Positions 36,199 to 45,293 of a DNA stretch of 64,000 bases are shown piece after piece. Each line of letters begins with the position of its first letter. The stretch's first letter is position 1. The translations under genes were made by a program, and so were the position numbers. The notes below the pieces were generated by a model, which did not search any database, had not been told where the DNA came from, and was given only the letters and a program-made list of their open reading frames with translations. This DNA is from Candidatus Dechloromonas phosphorivorans (lineage in GTDB: Bacteria; Pseudomonadota; Gammaproteobacteria; Burkholderiales; Rhodocyclaceae): NCBI GenBank assembly GCA_016714975.1, contig JADKBR010000001.1, positions 620,001-684,000 on the forward strand. Direction: 5' to 3'.

Positions 36199-38814
36199 TT
36201 AGGATTCGATGAGATCGTCCGCACTGCCCAGGGCGGTGCGACCGAGGACGAAAGGTGGCGGTTCGAGCTGGCCGCAGGGGTGCAGGCCGCTACTCGGGTA
36301 GATATTCTTGGCGTGGGTCAGCGCCCGGTTCAGCGCCGCGATCTTGGCCGCGCGGTTGGCCGTCGCCGCCCCGGCACGGATGGCCAGCCAGTCGCGATAG
36401 GCTTTCTCGATCACCGCCATGTCGCCGCTATTGACCCAGCAGATACGCGGCAGGATGTGGGCCGGCATTTCCAGGCGCAGGGTTTCCTCGACGAAGCGGC
36501 GGAAATCCATGTCGCGGAAACGCCCGGTGAAGGCCGGCAGAACAACCGTGACGCGGTAGCTGTACGGGTCGACCTCGGCGCAATCGGTGCAGGCCTGATC
36601 GACGCAGATATCCATGAAGGGGTCGCCCGCCTGCGCGGGCAGCAGCAGGATGTGTTCGATGACGTACAAACCCTCGCCACTGTAATAGCTGCGCAGGTGG
36701 GCAATCAGCAATGAAATTGCGCTTTCCAGCGCGTCGACCGTGGCGAAATACTCGATGCGCCGGGCGATGACTTCGCCGCTGGCATCGACGATATTGAAGT
36801 AATGGCGGCCGTCGCTGCTTGTCTTGCGCTGGTAGCCTTCCGGTCGCTGGGCACGGGCGATGGCGGCCTCCATTTCGGTCCGCGCCTGTGCCGGGCTGGC
36901 GTAGTTGGTGCTGCTCGACAGCAGGATCTTGCCGTCGACCGGGTGCCTGACACGAAAACGGAATTCATCGCCCGGCGTCTTGTCGACTTCCGGGTAGGTG
37001 TCGTAGGCGACTTCGGAGAGGTTGCGACGCTGGAAATTGCCGATGTCGAGCAGGCGAGCGATGCGCTTCTCAAAGCCGGAAACGTTGTCGCTGTTCCACA
37101 GCTTGTCCGCCGCCTGCAGCGACGCGTCGTAAGCCAGCCCGCGTTCGCCGCCAAGTGCCGGCAAGTCCTGGAGGAAATGGCATTTGGCGATCGCCGCTTG
37201 ATCCGGCCCCATGCCGAATCGCGACTGCATGATCGCCACGTATTCGTGAAAATCCTCGGCGTAGCGCGCCAGCAGGTGATCGAGAAAGCGGTTGCGACGC
37301 AGAATACCGCCATTGCCCGGTTCGACCACCTCGTCGGCCAGCGCTTCGGCCGTGAAGCCGGCGCCGTAGATTTTCTGCCAGTCAGGGAAGCTATCGACCA
37401 GCTGGCTGAAATAGGTCTGACCGAGATCAGGGCGCATCGAGAACAAGTCCCGGACATGGGCCAGTTGCGCCAGATAATTGGCCATGATCTGGTCGAAGAA
37501 TAGCAGCCAGGCCTTGAACTGCAGGGCCTGTGCCGCCCGCGGTGGCGTCGCGCCATCCGGCAGGCCCTGCTCGGAAAGACCGTAGATGACCGGGAATTCA
37601 TGCTGGAAGGAACGGTAGCGCGCCGGGTCGCGGAAGCGCCCGAGCGGCAGGGCGAGATCGTCCCGGTGCTCGCTTTCCAGCTTCTTGCGTTCTGCGGTGC
37701 GCAGATCGTCGAGCAGGCTGCCCACCCGAGCCGCATTGGGCGGAATCGGCAGATTGCGCTTGTAGAAGACCAGCCGCCCGCACTGCGCGCACAGGCGCGG
37801 CTGCCTGCCGGGGGGCACGGGCAGGCGCCATTTGTCTTCCGGCTCGCGAGCCTTCAGTTTGTCGTCGACCATCTCCATCGCATTCATCACGATGTCGCGA
37901 ATCGCCACCACGCCGGGAATATCCATGATCACGCTGATCACGTCGGACAACCGGACTTCGGTTTTCAGGCCGGCAGCAGCCAGTTCCTCGTCATCGATGA
38001 AGCCGTTGTCCAGCGCCGGGCCTTCAAAGATTTCCGGCACCTTCCAGCGCGAACCGTCGGCATGAGTTTTGTCCAGCATTTCGGCCAGCCGGTAGTTGGC
38101 CACCGGCGGCGCCAGGGAGCGGTCGACGGCAAAGGCAATGTCGGCCGCCACCTGATCGGCATCTGCCGCCAGCGACAGGTCGATCTCGGCGCACAAACTG
38201 AAATACTGCGAGCCAACCGCTGCAACCCCGACGAAATCGTCACCCAGCCCACGATTAGCCTGCAAGGTAGCCATCACCTGCTTGTCGACGTCGGCCCGCT
38301 GTTGGGCGGTACTGACCTGATCCATGTACTCGACCAGGGCCGTGTAGCGGCCGCGCACCGTCACCTCGATCTCGGCCGGCTTGCCGGTCGGCGTCGCCGA
38401 CAGGGTGCCTTCGGCCGGATTGGCATACAGCACATGCGGTGCCGGCTGCAGCCAGGCGTTCTTGACATCCTTCAGGTCGATCAGCAGCTTTCGGTAATCG
38501 GCTTCGGTCACCGCCTTGCCAGGCAAGATGCGCCGGGCGCTGAAGAACTGCTCGGCCATCGCTGCCGCACTGGCCGCCGCATCGCCGGGAATGGCCAATA
38601 GATCTTCGAGCGGATGGCGGCTACGGTAAGCAAGATCGGTCAGCGCGTAAGCAAGCAATTCCAGCGTCGTGATGCCGGGGTCGTGGATGTTGTGGTCAGT
38701 CCATTGCCGCCGCGACAGCCGGCGCACATGATCCAGCCCGAGCGCGAACAACTGCTTCTGGTCAAGGGCCGGGTCGGCTTCCGGAAGGGGTGAGATGGTC
38801 GGATGCAGCAACAT
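36199..38814 (-). CDS. Large baseplate protein of contractile injection system (Afp12-like)
   Basis: An 871-residue protein. The N-terminus contains WTDHNIHDPGITTLELLAYA followed by LTDLAYRSRHPLEDLL, the 'HDPGIT.LEL' signature of wedge proteins related to phage gp6/gp7 and Afp11/12. A C-terminal section has CVDQACTDCAEVDPYSYRVT and repeated beta-rich segments. With the neighbouring Afp11-like protein it should form the baseplate wedges around the spike. The ATG at 38814 lies 13 bases after the Afp11-like gene stop. Confidence 0.85.
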   Translation of the reverse strand: MLLHPTISPLPEADPALDQKQLFALGLDHVRRLSRRQWTDHNIHDPGITTLELLAYALTDLAYRSRHPLEDLLAIPGDAAASAAAMAEQFFSARRILPGKAVTEADYRKLLIDLKDVKNAWLQPAPHVLYANPAEGTLSATPTGKPAEIEVTVRGRYTALVEYMDQVSTAQQRADVDKQVMATLQANRGLGDDFVGVAAVGSQYFSLCAEIDLSLAADADQVAADIAFAVDRSLAPPVANYRLAEMLDKTHADGSRWKVPEIFEGPALDNGFIDDEELAAAGLKTEVRLSDVISVIMDIPGVVAIRDIVMNAMEMVDDKLKAREPEDKWRLPVPPGRQPRLCAQCGRLVFYKRNLPIPPNAARVGSLLDDLRTAERKKLESEHRDDLALPLGRFRDPARYRSFQHEFPVIYGLSEQGLPDGATPPRAAQALQFKAWLLFFDQIMANYLAQLAHVRDLFSMRPDLGQTYFSQLVDSFPDWQKIYGAGFTAEALADEVVEPGNGGILRRNRFLDHLLARYAEDFHEYVAIMQSRFGMGPDQAAIAKCHFLQDLPALGGERGLAYDASLQAADKLWNSDNVSGFEKRIARLLDIGNFQRRNLSEVAYDTYPEVDKTPGDEFRFRVRHPVDGKILLSSSTNYASPAQARTEMEAAIARAQRPEGYQRKTSSDGRHYFNIVDASGEVIARRIEYFATVDALESAISLLIAHLRSYYSGEGLYVIEHILLLPAQAGDPFMDICVDQACTDCAEVDPYSYRVTVVLPAFTGRFRDMDFRRFVEETLRLEMPAHILPRICWVNSGDMAVIEKAYRDWLAIRAGAATANRAAKIAALNRALTHAKNIYPSSGLHPCGQLEPPPFVLGRTALGSADDLIES

Positions 38815-38827
38815 GGCAGGCTTTCGG

Positions 38828-41800
38828 TCAGGGTGCTTCGGCGATCAGGTGCCGGGCAGCCGAGACCAGAATGGCATCGGGACGGTCAACGGTAATTTCG
38901 GCCGCATCGTTGAGCAGCAGGTCACCAGGGCCGGCCAGGCCGCAGCGGAAATCGGTGACGAAATCGACATAGGGCAGTTCCTCGACAAGATCGAGTAGCA
39001 CCGAGCGGTAGAGCCGCCCGCCGAACTGCAGCGGCACATCACTGCTAAATGCCCAGGGCGACAGGGCCTGCACCAAGGAATCGTGCAATTGCCGGCGGGT
39101 GTAATCGAAGGGATAACCGGGGCGGAAGCGCACCTTGAAATCTAGCCGGATTTCGATGAACTCGGCGTTGCGCACCCGGACCGTGAGCTGCGGGGCGGCG
39201 TGCGCTCTTGCCAGTTCGGCCATTTGCGTCAACGTATCGAGATCGACGCGAGGTCGCAGCGGGTCGGGCGCGTTCTGGTTGCGCAGGTCGGGAATGGCGA
39301 CGATCAGCACATTGCCCGGCGCCATCCATGACTTGTCGCTGGCGTGCGGAATGCACTTGATGCGATGCACTGCGGGAAAGGCTTCGAGCAGCAGACGCTC
39401 GTAGTCCCAGGGCGTGACGCAGCGCTGACGATGGCGCAGACGCTCGGCAGCGCGCCGGTTGCGCATCGCCTCGGTTTCGGCCGCCCGCCCGCCAAAGGTG
39501 GCGTAGGGCTGGGTCAGCTGCTTCAACGCTGGCGGTGGCGACTGCAATTTGGCGATGCTGCCGGCGGGCAGGGTTTCGGCTTGGGGCGCAAGCGCCTCTG
39601 CCGGCCAGACCCGCACGACCTCGACGGCATTGGGCAGCACGTCGAGCAGCCGGCAGCTTGCTGCACTGTGTTCCGGCACCGAGGCCTTGAGCCAGACCTG
39701 CCCGGGCGGCAGCCAGGTATTGCCGGTGGTGACATGGCGTCCGAGCACGATGCCGATGATGCCGCTGGCACGCAATGAGCGCGTCGTGTCGAGGGCCATC
39801 TCTTCGGGCGCAACCGGCCGCCAGTAATTGTCGCAAAGTACTGACCAGCGGACGATTTGCGCCGGCAGTTCGGGGTCGGCGCTGCCTTCGGCGACCTGCA
39901 GCAGCAGGTGGATGCTGTCGCCGGCATCGCCGCCGGTGAGTCCGACGATGAATTCAGCCTCGTCGGGGAAGGCCGGCAGCAGGCCGACCGCCTTGTCGAC
40001 CACCCAGTCGTACTGGGCGCGCAGGAATGGATGCTCGCGCCGCTGGCCGAAGGGGCCAACGTGGAAGAACTGCAGGTCGAGGCCGGCCACGAAAGCCGCC
40101 TCATCGCGCTGGCTCAGGCCTATCGTCGGCGAACTGGCAGCGTAACTCAGCGAGATTTCCTGAACCTGCGGCGCCCAGGGTTCGTTGAGCACGGTCGTAT
40201 TCGCCGGAATCTTGGCCAGCCGTATCGTCTCCTTGCGATACTCGGCGTGCAGGAAATCGTCGACCAGCGCGACGGTGACAAATCCCGCCCGGACCGGTGG
40301 TGGCGGCAGGTTTTCGCGCAGGTAAACCGGCTGCGCCCTCAGGTAGCGATCAGCGAACAACTTCCCGAAAGTGCTTCCTGCCGACACCAGCGAATAGAGC
40401 AAACTGCTTTGCGTAGCTGGCGAGTAAGCACTCACCGGCGGCGAACTCGGACTGAGCGTGGTAACGACATCGACCCGGTCCATCAGATCCAGCTCGCGGC
40501 TGGTCGCCTTGCCGCTGCGGTCGGCATAGACGAGGCGGGCCGATACGCCGTTATTCATGGCCGACACGCTCGGGTAGTTCGCGTACCAGCTCGCCAGATT
40601 TGCCGGTGCCCCCTGCCAGCGCAGGCTGATGCTGAGATCGGAGAGCTGCTTGCTCAAGGCCTCCTCGCAACCGATCATGAAGCGCGCGCCCTTGACCGGC
40701 TGTGGCCCGAAGGGCAGGAAGGTCTTTTTAGGATTCAGCGCGCCGTGGTCATTCTCCAGGCTCAGGCCGCGCACGCCCTTCGCCGTCACCCGCAGCGCCG
40801 CCTGATCAACGCGCAGACGGGCAAGACTGGCATAGCTGTCAGCGGCTTCGGGACGAATCAACAGTTGCACGATCGGCGCGTCGGTGGCAAAGGCACTGCC
40901 ATGGAGACTCGGGTCGTAAGCAACAACCGCTGGCTCACTCTCAGCCATGGCGAAACCCAGCGTCAGTTTTTCCGCAGCCAACTCGCCATGGAGGGGATAC
41001 GGGCCGAGCCAGCCCTTTTCGCCGGAAACAAAGGCTTGCAACTGGTCGGCAATGGCCTGCCCATCCTGCCCGGCCGGCAGGAAACCGAGCGTCAGGTCGA
41101 TGGCCACCGTCCGCGCCCCTTCGCGCAGGCGCAACACAGGACTGGCCAGTGCAAAACCGACGGGGGCCGCCGGCAGCTCCGGATGGCCGAAGGCAGACCA
41201 GTGCGGTCGCGCCGAATCGAGCGGTGTGCCCAGGCCATCCGCCGAGTTCGCCACCGGCGCGAAGCGCAGACCGTTGCGGCGATAAATGCTGTGCAATGCC
41301 GTCACCCTGCCACGCCCGATGAGCGTTTCCCGCAGAGGCTGGTAAAGGCGCTCGGTGCCGCTCGCGTCCTTGCCGCCACTAAAGCGGTACTCGGGTGTCA
41401 CGGCAAAGGGTGCGGCGTTCTTTTTCAGTTCCAGCGTCAGGTGGGCGTGTTCCGGCTGGGCCGGCCGGGCTTCGAAACCGAGGACGCGGCGATACTGGAA
41501 ATCGAGATGGTTGCCGGTCAAGGCATTGAGTGCCTCGCCGGCCGGCTTGAGCTGTTCGAGGAAGGCGCCGAACAGGCCGAGGTGCGGTGGCACGCCGCCA
41601 TCGTCGCGGGCCAGCAGTTCGCCGCCATTTTCCGGGAAATAACCCTGCCAGTTGCCATCCTCACGCTTCGGGTCGAAGCCGTAGTAACGCAGGTGTTCGG
41701 CCAGGCGGCGGGCTTCGGCCAGACGCTCGGCCGGCGTCCGGCCGTCGACCGGCGCAAAGGCCGGGTCGAGTTCAGGCGGCGAACGCTCATCCTGGCCCTG

Positions 41801-41845
41801 GCCCAGGCGGACGATCTCGCTGTTCAGGATGCGGTCGCTGGCCAT
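38828..41845 (-). CDS. Putative baseplate assembly protein (Afp11 / gpJ-like)
   Basis: A 1005-residue protein. Residues 60-140 (YGFDPKREDGNWQGYFPENGG onwards) and the family-typical C-terminal gpJ-like block (IEIRLDFKVRFRPGYPFDYT, SDVPLQFGGRLYRSVLLDLV) place it with Afp11 and phage baseplate J. A conserved CVTPWDYERLLLEAFPAVHR segment lies near residue 830. The function, baseplate wedge scaffold, is family knowledge. It overlaps neither neighbour; nine bases separate it from the gp25-like gene. Confidence 0.87.
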   Translation of the reverse strand: MASDRILNSEIVRLGQGQDERSPPELDPAFAPVDGRTPAERLAEARRLAEHLRYYGFDPKREDGNWQGYFPENGGELLARDDGGVPPHLGLFGAFLEQLKPAGEALNALTGNHLDFQYRRVLGFEARPAQPEHAHLTLELKKNAAPFAVTPEYRFSGGKDASGTERLYQPLRETLIGRGRVTALHSIYRRNGLRFAPVANSADGLGTPLDSARPHWSAFGHPELPAAPVGFALASPVLRLREGARTVAIDLTLGFLPAGQDGQAIADQLQAFVSGEKGWLGPYPLHGELAAEKLTLGFAMAESEPAVVAYDPSLHGSAFATDAPIVQLLIRPEAADSYASLARLRVDQAALRVTAKGVRGLSLENDHGALNPKKTFLPFGPQPVKGARFMIGCEEALSKQLSDLSISLRWQGAPANLASWYANYPSVSAMNNGVSARLVYADRSGKATSRELDLMDRVDVVTTLSPSSPPVSAYSPATQSSLLYSLVSAGSTFGKLFADRYLRAQPVYLRENLPPPPVRAGFVTVALVDDFLHAEYRKETIRLAKIPANTTVLNEPWAPQVQEISLSYAASSPTIGLSQRDEAAFVAGLDLQFFHVGPFGQRREHPFLRAQYDWVVDKAVGLLPAFPDEAEFIVGLTGGDAGDSIHLLLQVAEGSADPELPAQIVRWSVLCDNYWRPVAPEEMALDTTRSLRASGIIGIVLGRHVTTGNTWLPPGQVWLKASVPEHSAASCRLLDVLPNAVEVVRVWPAEALAPQAETLPAGSIAKLQSPPPALKQLTQPYATFGGRAAETEAMRNRRAAERLRHRQRCVTPWDYERLLLEAFPAVHRIKCIPHASDKSWMAPGNVLIVAIPDLRNQNAPDPLRPRVDLDTLTQMAELARAHAAPQLTVRVRNAEFIEIRLDFKVRFRPGYPFDYTRRQLHDSLVQALSPWAFSSDVPLQFGGRLYRSVLLDLVEELPYVDFVTDFRCGLAGPGDLLLNDAAEITVDRPDAILVSAARHLIAEAP

Positions 41846-41854
41846 GCTGCGCGA

Positions 41855-42298
41855 TCAGCCGCCGGCCCCGGCCACCGCGGCGCGCAGCTCGTTGCTGTCG
41901 GTGCGGTAGAAGGGGAAGACGAGATTGAAACGGGAATTTGTGGCGCGCACGGCGTAGTCGAGCAAGATCTCCAGCCGGCCGGCGAGCGGGTCAGAGCCGT
42001 CGAGGCTGAGGTTGAGCACATTGATGCGCGGTTCGTAGATCAGGATGGCGGTGCGCACGCGGTCGAGCAGCAAGGTGCGCATGGTCGTGCTCATCGGCTC
42101 GAACATCAGCTCGTGCATGTCGAGGCCGTATTTAGGCTCGAAGACGCGTTCGCCGGCGGCAGTGCCGAAGAGCAGGACCAGGCTTTCGTGGATATCGGCT
42201 TCATCGGCCGACATCGCAACGCCGCCGGCGATGAAGTGCGGCGGGAAGCTCCAGCCGGTGCCGAGGAAGGATTGGTAAAGTTCATTGCCGTCACTCAT
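41855..42298 (-). CDS. gp25-like baseplate wedge protein (Afp9-like)
   Basis: A 147-residue GPW/gp25 family protein. It starts MSDGNELYQSFLGTGWSFPP, then IHESLVLLFGTAAGERVFEPKYG, whose E-R-x-F/P pattern is the lysozyme-like wedge motif, and RVRTAILIYEPRINVLNLSL. The ATG at 42298 was chosen because it opens the conserved GTGWSFPP region; a longer frame upstream adds unrelated residues. It binds the sheath at the baseplate in T4 and T6SS relatives. Confidence 0.92.
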   Translation of the reverse strand: MSDGNELYQSFLGTGWSFPPHFIAGGVAMSADEADIHESLVLLFGTAAGERVFEPKYGLDMHELMFEPMSTTMRTLLLDRVRTAILIYEPRINVLNLSLDGSDPLAGRLEILLDYAVRATNSRFNLVFPFYRTDSNELRAAVAGAGG

Positions 42299-42419
42299 GG
42301 TCTGGCTCCATGCCTCCACCCCAAGGGTGCTTCCTCCGCCGCGAAGCAAATCACCTGGCGGGAAGGGGCGCGGTCAACCGGAAAAAATGGCCGAAATTGA
42401 AATGGGTGGCGCATGGCGT
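42299..42419. other. Largest gap inside the eCIS operon, with repeat copy
   Basis: These 121 bases between the PAAR and gp25-like genes are the widest spacing in an otherwise tightly packed operon. They contain a 5-bp hairpin (CACCC-CAA-GGGTG at 42317-42329) and dispersed repeat copy 2. No coding frame on the minus strand was recognised. Confidence 0.55.
42370..42402 (+). repeat. Dispersed 33-base repeat, copy 2
   Basis: It begins GCGGTCAACCGGAAAAAATG and matches copy 1 at 27233-27265 in 29 of 33 positions, in the same orientation. Confidence 0.6.
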
Positions 42420-42704
42420 TCATCCGATCTGCACCGTCGGTTGCCCGACCGCCGCCGAGGCGCCGCAGACGCAGGTGTCGCCGACGCGCAGGGCTGGCCG
42501 GCCGCCGATCATCACCGTCGAACTGCCGGCGGTGAATGGGCTGACCGTCGGCTGATGACCGCTTGGCGGCAGCGAACAGGCATGCATGTCACCGAGCACG
42601 GCGGCCGGCTTGCCGGCGATCATCACCGTCGCCACGCCCGGCCCGACCACCGTACCCCCGTGGTTGCTGACATCTCCGACACAGACTGCTGCGGGCATCG
42701 TCAT
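42420..42704 (-). CDS. PAAR-domain spike tip protein (Afp10-like)
   Basis: A 94-residue protein composed only of PAAR repeats: GDVSNHGGTVVGPGVATVMI, GKPAAVLGDMHACSLPPSGH, and STVMIGGRPALRVGDTCVCG. The paired Cys and His residues are the likely metal ligands at the needle apex. It caps the VgrG-like trimer encoded immediately upstream in the transcript. Translation probably starts at ATG 42704; a second in-frame ATG is two codons later. Confidence 0.93.
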   Translation of the reverse strand: MTMPAAVCVGDVSNHGGTVVGPGVATVMIAGKPAAVLGDMHACSLPPSGHQPTVSPFTAGSSTVMIGGRPALRVGDTCVCGASAAVGQPTVQIG

Positions 42705-42707
42705 CTC

Positions 42708-44435
42708 CTAGTTGATCTGGACCATGGCGCCGGTCACCTTGGTGCTGCCGCCCCCGGCGAGTTCGGCCGAGGCGCCGCCTTCGAGCTTGAGTTCCGTACC
42801 AGCGCCGATCTTCGCCCCGGCACCCGCCTCGAACTTGGCCTCAGTGCCGGCCTTGATGTCGGTCGCCCTGGCGCTTTCAATGTGGATGCCGTCGCTGTCC
42901 ATGGTGATCTTGTTGCCGTTCTGGTCGGCCAGGGTCAGCGATTTCTGATCGTCGTCGAGAGTAATGGCATTGCCGGCCGGGGTCGCCAGTTTCATGACGA
43001 TCTTGTCGTCGTTGAAATGCAGGCTCATGCCGGAACGGCTCTTGAACATCTTTTCGTGGTTGCCATCCGATCCGGCCAGCGGTGCAGCCTTGGCGCTGCT
43101 GTGCAGCATGCCGAGAATGATCGGACTGGCCGGGTCGTCGGCCAGGAAACCGACGGTGACTTCGTCGCCGATTTCGGGCCGGAAGAAGAAACCCCGATCC
43201 TGGCCGGCGTCGAGGCTGACCACCCGCGCCCACAGGCCATCGCCAGCGATGGCGAGCAAAGGCAACCGAACGCGCACGCGATGCTCGCCATCCGGATCTT
43301 CGTTGCTGGTCACGACACCGATCTGCAAGCCTGCAACGGCCGGCAGCAAGCTGGATTCGGCTGTCCGCCCGGCCGGTGGGTCGAGCCCGACACCGCCAAA
43401 CTGGACATGCGTCTTCCAGCCCTGCACCAGGCTGAATTCATGGCGCACGCCGGTAACCAGCACCCTGCCGTTGAAACGCCGGCCGAGCCCGGCCAGTTCG
43501 ACGACCACACCGGGCTTGACCGTGGCGATTCCTTCGCACTTGCCGCGCCCGGAAACCTGATCGAGGCGGCGCGTCAGCGCCACGCCATCCACCCAGGCTT
43601 GCACGGCAGCCTCCGGCATCGCCGGATGGCGCAGGTCCAGCGCGCGATTGGCGACAGCGGCCAGGGCATCGCTGCTGAAATTGCCGGGCGGCGCCAGGGC
43701 GGTTGGAGCAGCCTCGACCTCGACCAATGCCTGCCCCGCTGGGTCCCAGCTGGCACCCTTGATCGCCGGGTGCTGCAAGCGGGCGTCGATCTCGCCCTCG
43801 AATTCAAGCAGGGTCGCGCCGTATTGCAGGGTGCAGGCGGTCGCGCCGGACAGCACCGGCTTCTTCACCACCAGCTTGTCGCCATCGCCCCAGACGAGCT
43901 GCCCGTTGGCCCGGGCACGGGCGAGCAGGAAATCCCAGTCCGTGGCGTGGTACTGCAGCACTTGCTGGTGTTTCACCATCGTTGCCTCGACCTCGGCGCT
44001 GACGCTGGCGGCCCCGAGCACGGCTTCGATGATTTCGCTGTCCGACTGGTCGACGAATTCGCCGGAACGTTCGCCGACCGTCAGTTTCATCACCACATGC
44101 CGGCAATCGATGACCAATTGCGAGGCGGCGCTGTCGCGGACGCGCACGCCCAGCCGGACGACCACCCCCTTGAACAGGGACTGCGGCGCGTTTCCGGCGC
44201 CGGCCAGGATTTCGACCAGTTGGCCCGGCTTGAATAGCTCGCTGTCGCTGAGCGGAAACTGCCCGCTTGCCGGGGCGCCGTCGACATAATTCAATTTTGC
44301 CGAAGAAATCCGGTTGACCGCCGACGTGATGCTGACCGCCAGCAACTGATGCTCGCGCGGCACCGCTTCGCCGCCCACCTTGATGGTGAATTCGCGATGT
44401 TCGGCGGCGATCGGCAGGGCGCGCGTTTCGGGCAT
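42708..44435 (-). CDS. VgrG-like central spike protein (Afp8-like)
   Basis: A 575-residue protein. The N-terminal gp27-like hub (about 1-330) includes LQYHATDWDFLLARARANGQ. An OB-fold follows, with DGEHRVRVRLPLL, GLWARVVSLDAGQDRGFFF, RPEIGDEVTVGFLADDPASP, and IILGMLHS. The C-terminal gp5-like beta-helix consists of short repeats such as KAGTEAKFEAGAGAKIGAGT, ending KVTGAMVQIN. It forms the membrane-puncturing spike and carries the PAAR tip. There is no C-terminal toxin extension. Three bases separate it from the LysM gene. Confidence 0.95.
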   Translation of the reverse strand: MPETRALPIAAEHREFTIKVGGEAVPREHQLLAVSITSAVNRISSAKLNYVDGAPASGQFPLSDSELFKPGQLVEILAGAGNAPQSLFKGVVVRLGVRVRDSAASQLVIDCRHVVMKLTVGERSGEFVDQSDSEIIEAVLGAASVSAEVEATMVKHQQVLQYHATDWDFLLARARANGQLVWGDGDKLVVKKPVLSGATACTLQYGATLLEFEGEIDARLQHPAIKGASWDPAGQALVEVEAAPTALAPPGNFSSDALAAVANRALDLRHPAMPEAAVQAWVDGVALTRRLDQVSGRGKCEGIATVKPGVVVELAGLGRRFNGRVLVTGVRHEFSLVQGWKTHVQFGGVGLDPPAGRTAESSLLPAVAGLQIGVVTSNEDPDGEHRVRVRLPLLAIAGDGLWARVVSLDAGQDRGFFFRPEIGDEVTVGFLADDPASPIILGMLHSSAKAAPLAGSDGNHEKMFKSRSGMSLHFNDDKIVMKLATPAGNAITLDDDQKSLTLADQNGNKITMDSDGIHIESARATDIKAGTEAKFEAGAGAKIGAGTELKLEGGASAELAGGGSTKVTGAMVQIN

Positions 44436-44438
44436 GGG

Positions 44439-45113
44439 CTATTTCTCCAGCGGCGGAAAGTAGATTTCCGTCCCCGGCACCAGCTGGCGAAAATCGTCCA
44501 GCCCGTTGGCGGCCGCCACCCGCAAGTACAGGCGCGGGTCGCCGTAGATTTTCTGGCACATCGCGGCCAGCCGGTCGCCGGCTTTGACGATGCGGCGATG
44601 GGTGAGGTCCGGCGACTGGTCCTGCGCCATTGCGACACGGGTCTGATCGTCGGAATTGTCGGTAAAGGTCGCCGTAATGACCGCACGCAGGGGCACGCCG
44701 TCGGGACGGAACAGCTTGTAGGCGACAGAGGCGCTCTTCAGCACGCAGCGCTTGACCTGCAGCGTCCCCCAGACGACTTTCAGATAGTTGGTCCGGTGAA
44801 TGGCGCCGTTGTAAGCCGTCACCTGCTGAAATTTCTCGACCTCGGCCTGCACATCGGCCGGACGACCACTGGCGCCGGTGCCATCGATAAAAAAGCTCAG
44901 CGACAGATCACCCGGCTTCAGTTTCTTGAAATTCATCCGGCTGGAAGTCGTCCCCGAACCCTGCGCGGCGTCGTATTCGATCTCGTAAGCCAGCGTAATT
45001 TCGCTCGGATTGACGTAGGCGAGGAACTCGTTCTCCGGCGCGCCGCTGTAGTCGGGTGTGGCAAATGCCTGGATGCGCAGTTTTTCAAGCCTGCCGCTGG
45101 GCGCCGGAATCAT
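44439..45113 (-). CDS. LysM-containing tube-baseplate junction protein (Afp7-like)
   Basis: A 224-residue protein. An N-terminal CIS tube-like part has FLAYVNPSEITLAYEIEYDA and FKKLKPGDLSLSFFIDGTG, and the C-terminal LysM motif reads RRIVKAGDRLAAMCQKIYGD and ends PGTEIYFPP. Afp7/gp53-like proteins adapt the tube to the spike hub. The ATG at 45113 overlaps the region of the Afp6-type stop (TGAGATG), so the two are coupled; a longer upstream frame merely shadows that small gene. Confidence 0.9.
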   Translation of the reverse strand: MIPAPSGRLEKLRIQAFATPDYSGAPENEFLAYVNPSEITLAYEIEYDAAQGSGTTSSRMNFKKLKPGDLSLSFFIDGTGASGRPADVQAEVEKFQQVTAYNGAIHRTNYLKVVWGTLQVKRCVLKSASVAYKLFRPDGVPLRAVITATFTDNSDDQTRVAMAQDQSPDLTHRRIVKAGDRLAAMCQKIYGDPRLYLRVAAANGLDDFRQLVPGTEIYFPPLEK

Positions 45114-45114
45114 C

Positions 45115-45285
45115 TCAAGGCTCCTCCCGTTCGCGCAGGATTTCCAGCACGCGGGCGACGCATTCCTCAACCAGGGCCTGCCGGTCCTCCGTTGCCGGCA
45201 CTGCAGCACTGCCCGCGCTGCCGCCTCCGGCTTCGCGGTTACCCACTTCGACCGAAATCACGACTTCATCGATGATGATGGGCAT
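45115..45285 (-). CDS. Small DUF5908-type eCIS protein (Afp6-like)
   Basis: A 56-residue protein that simple gene callers may miss. It starts MPIIIDEVVISVEVGNREAG, has a Gly/Ser/Ala linker, and ends in a basic-acidic helix (ALVEECVARVLEILREREEP). The PI.I.E.VI.V.V N-terminus followed by a short C-terminal helix is the Afp6/DUF5908 pattern, and position between the second tube gene and the LysM gene matches Afp order. The stop TGA at 45117-45115 adjoins the next start. Confidence 0.82.
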   Translation of the reverse strand: MPIIIDEVVISVEVGNREAGGGSAGSAAVPATEDRQALVEECVARVLEILREREEP

Positions 45286-45293
45286 GACTCACC

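Noticed and set aside
33770..36202. 810-residue plus-strand frame opposite the 916-residue eCIS gene
   Set aside because: Typical long shadow frame in GC-rich DNA; the minus-strand frame fits operon spacing and has normal composition.
39857..42400. 847-residue plus-strand frame opposite baseplate genes
   Set aside because: It shadows two well-supported minus-strand genes and has an Arg/Gln/His-rich composition not seen in real proteins.
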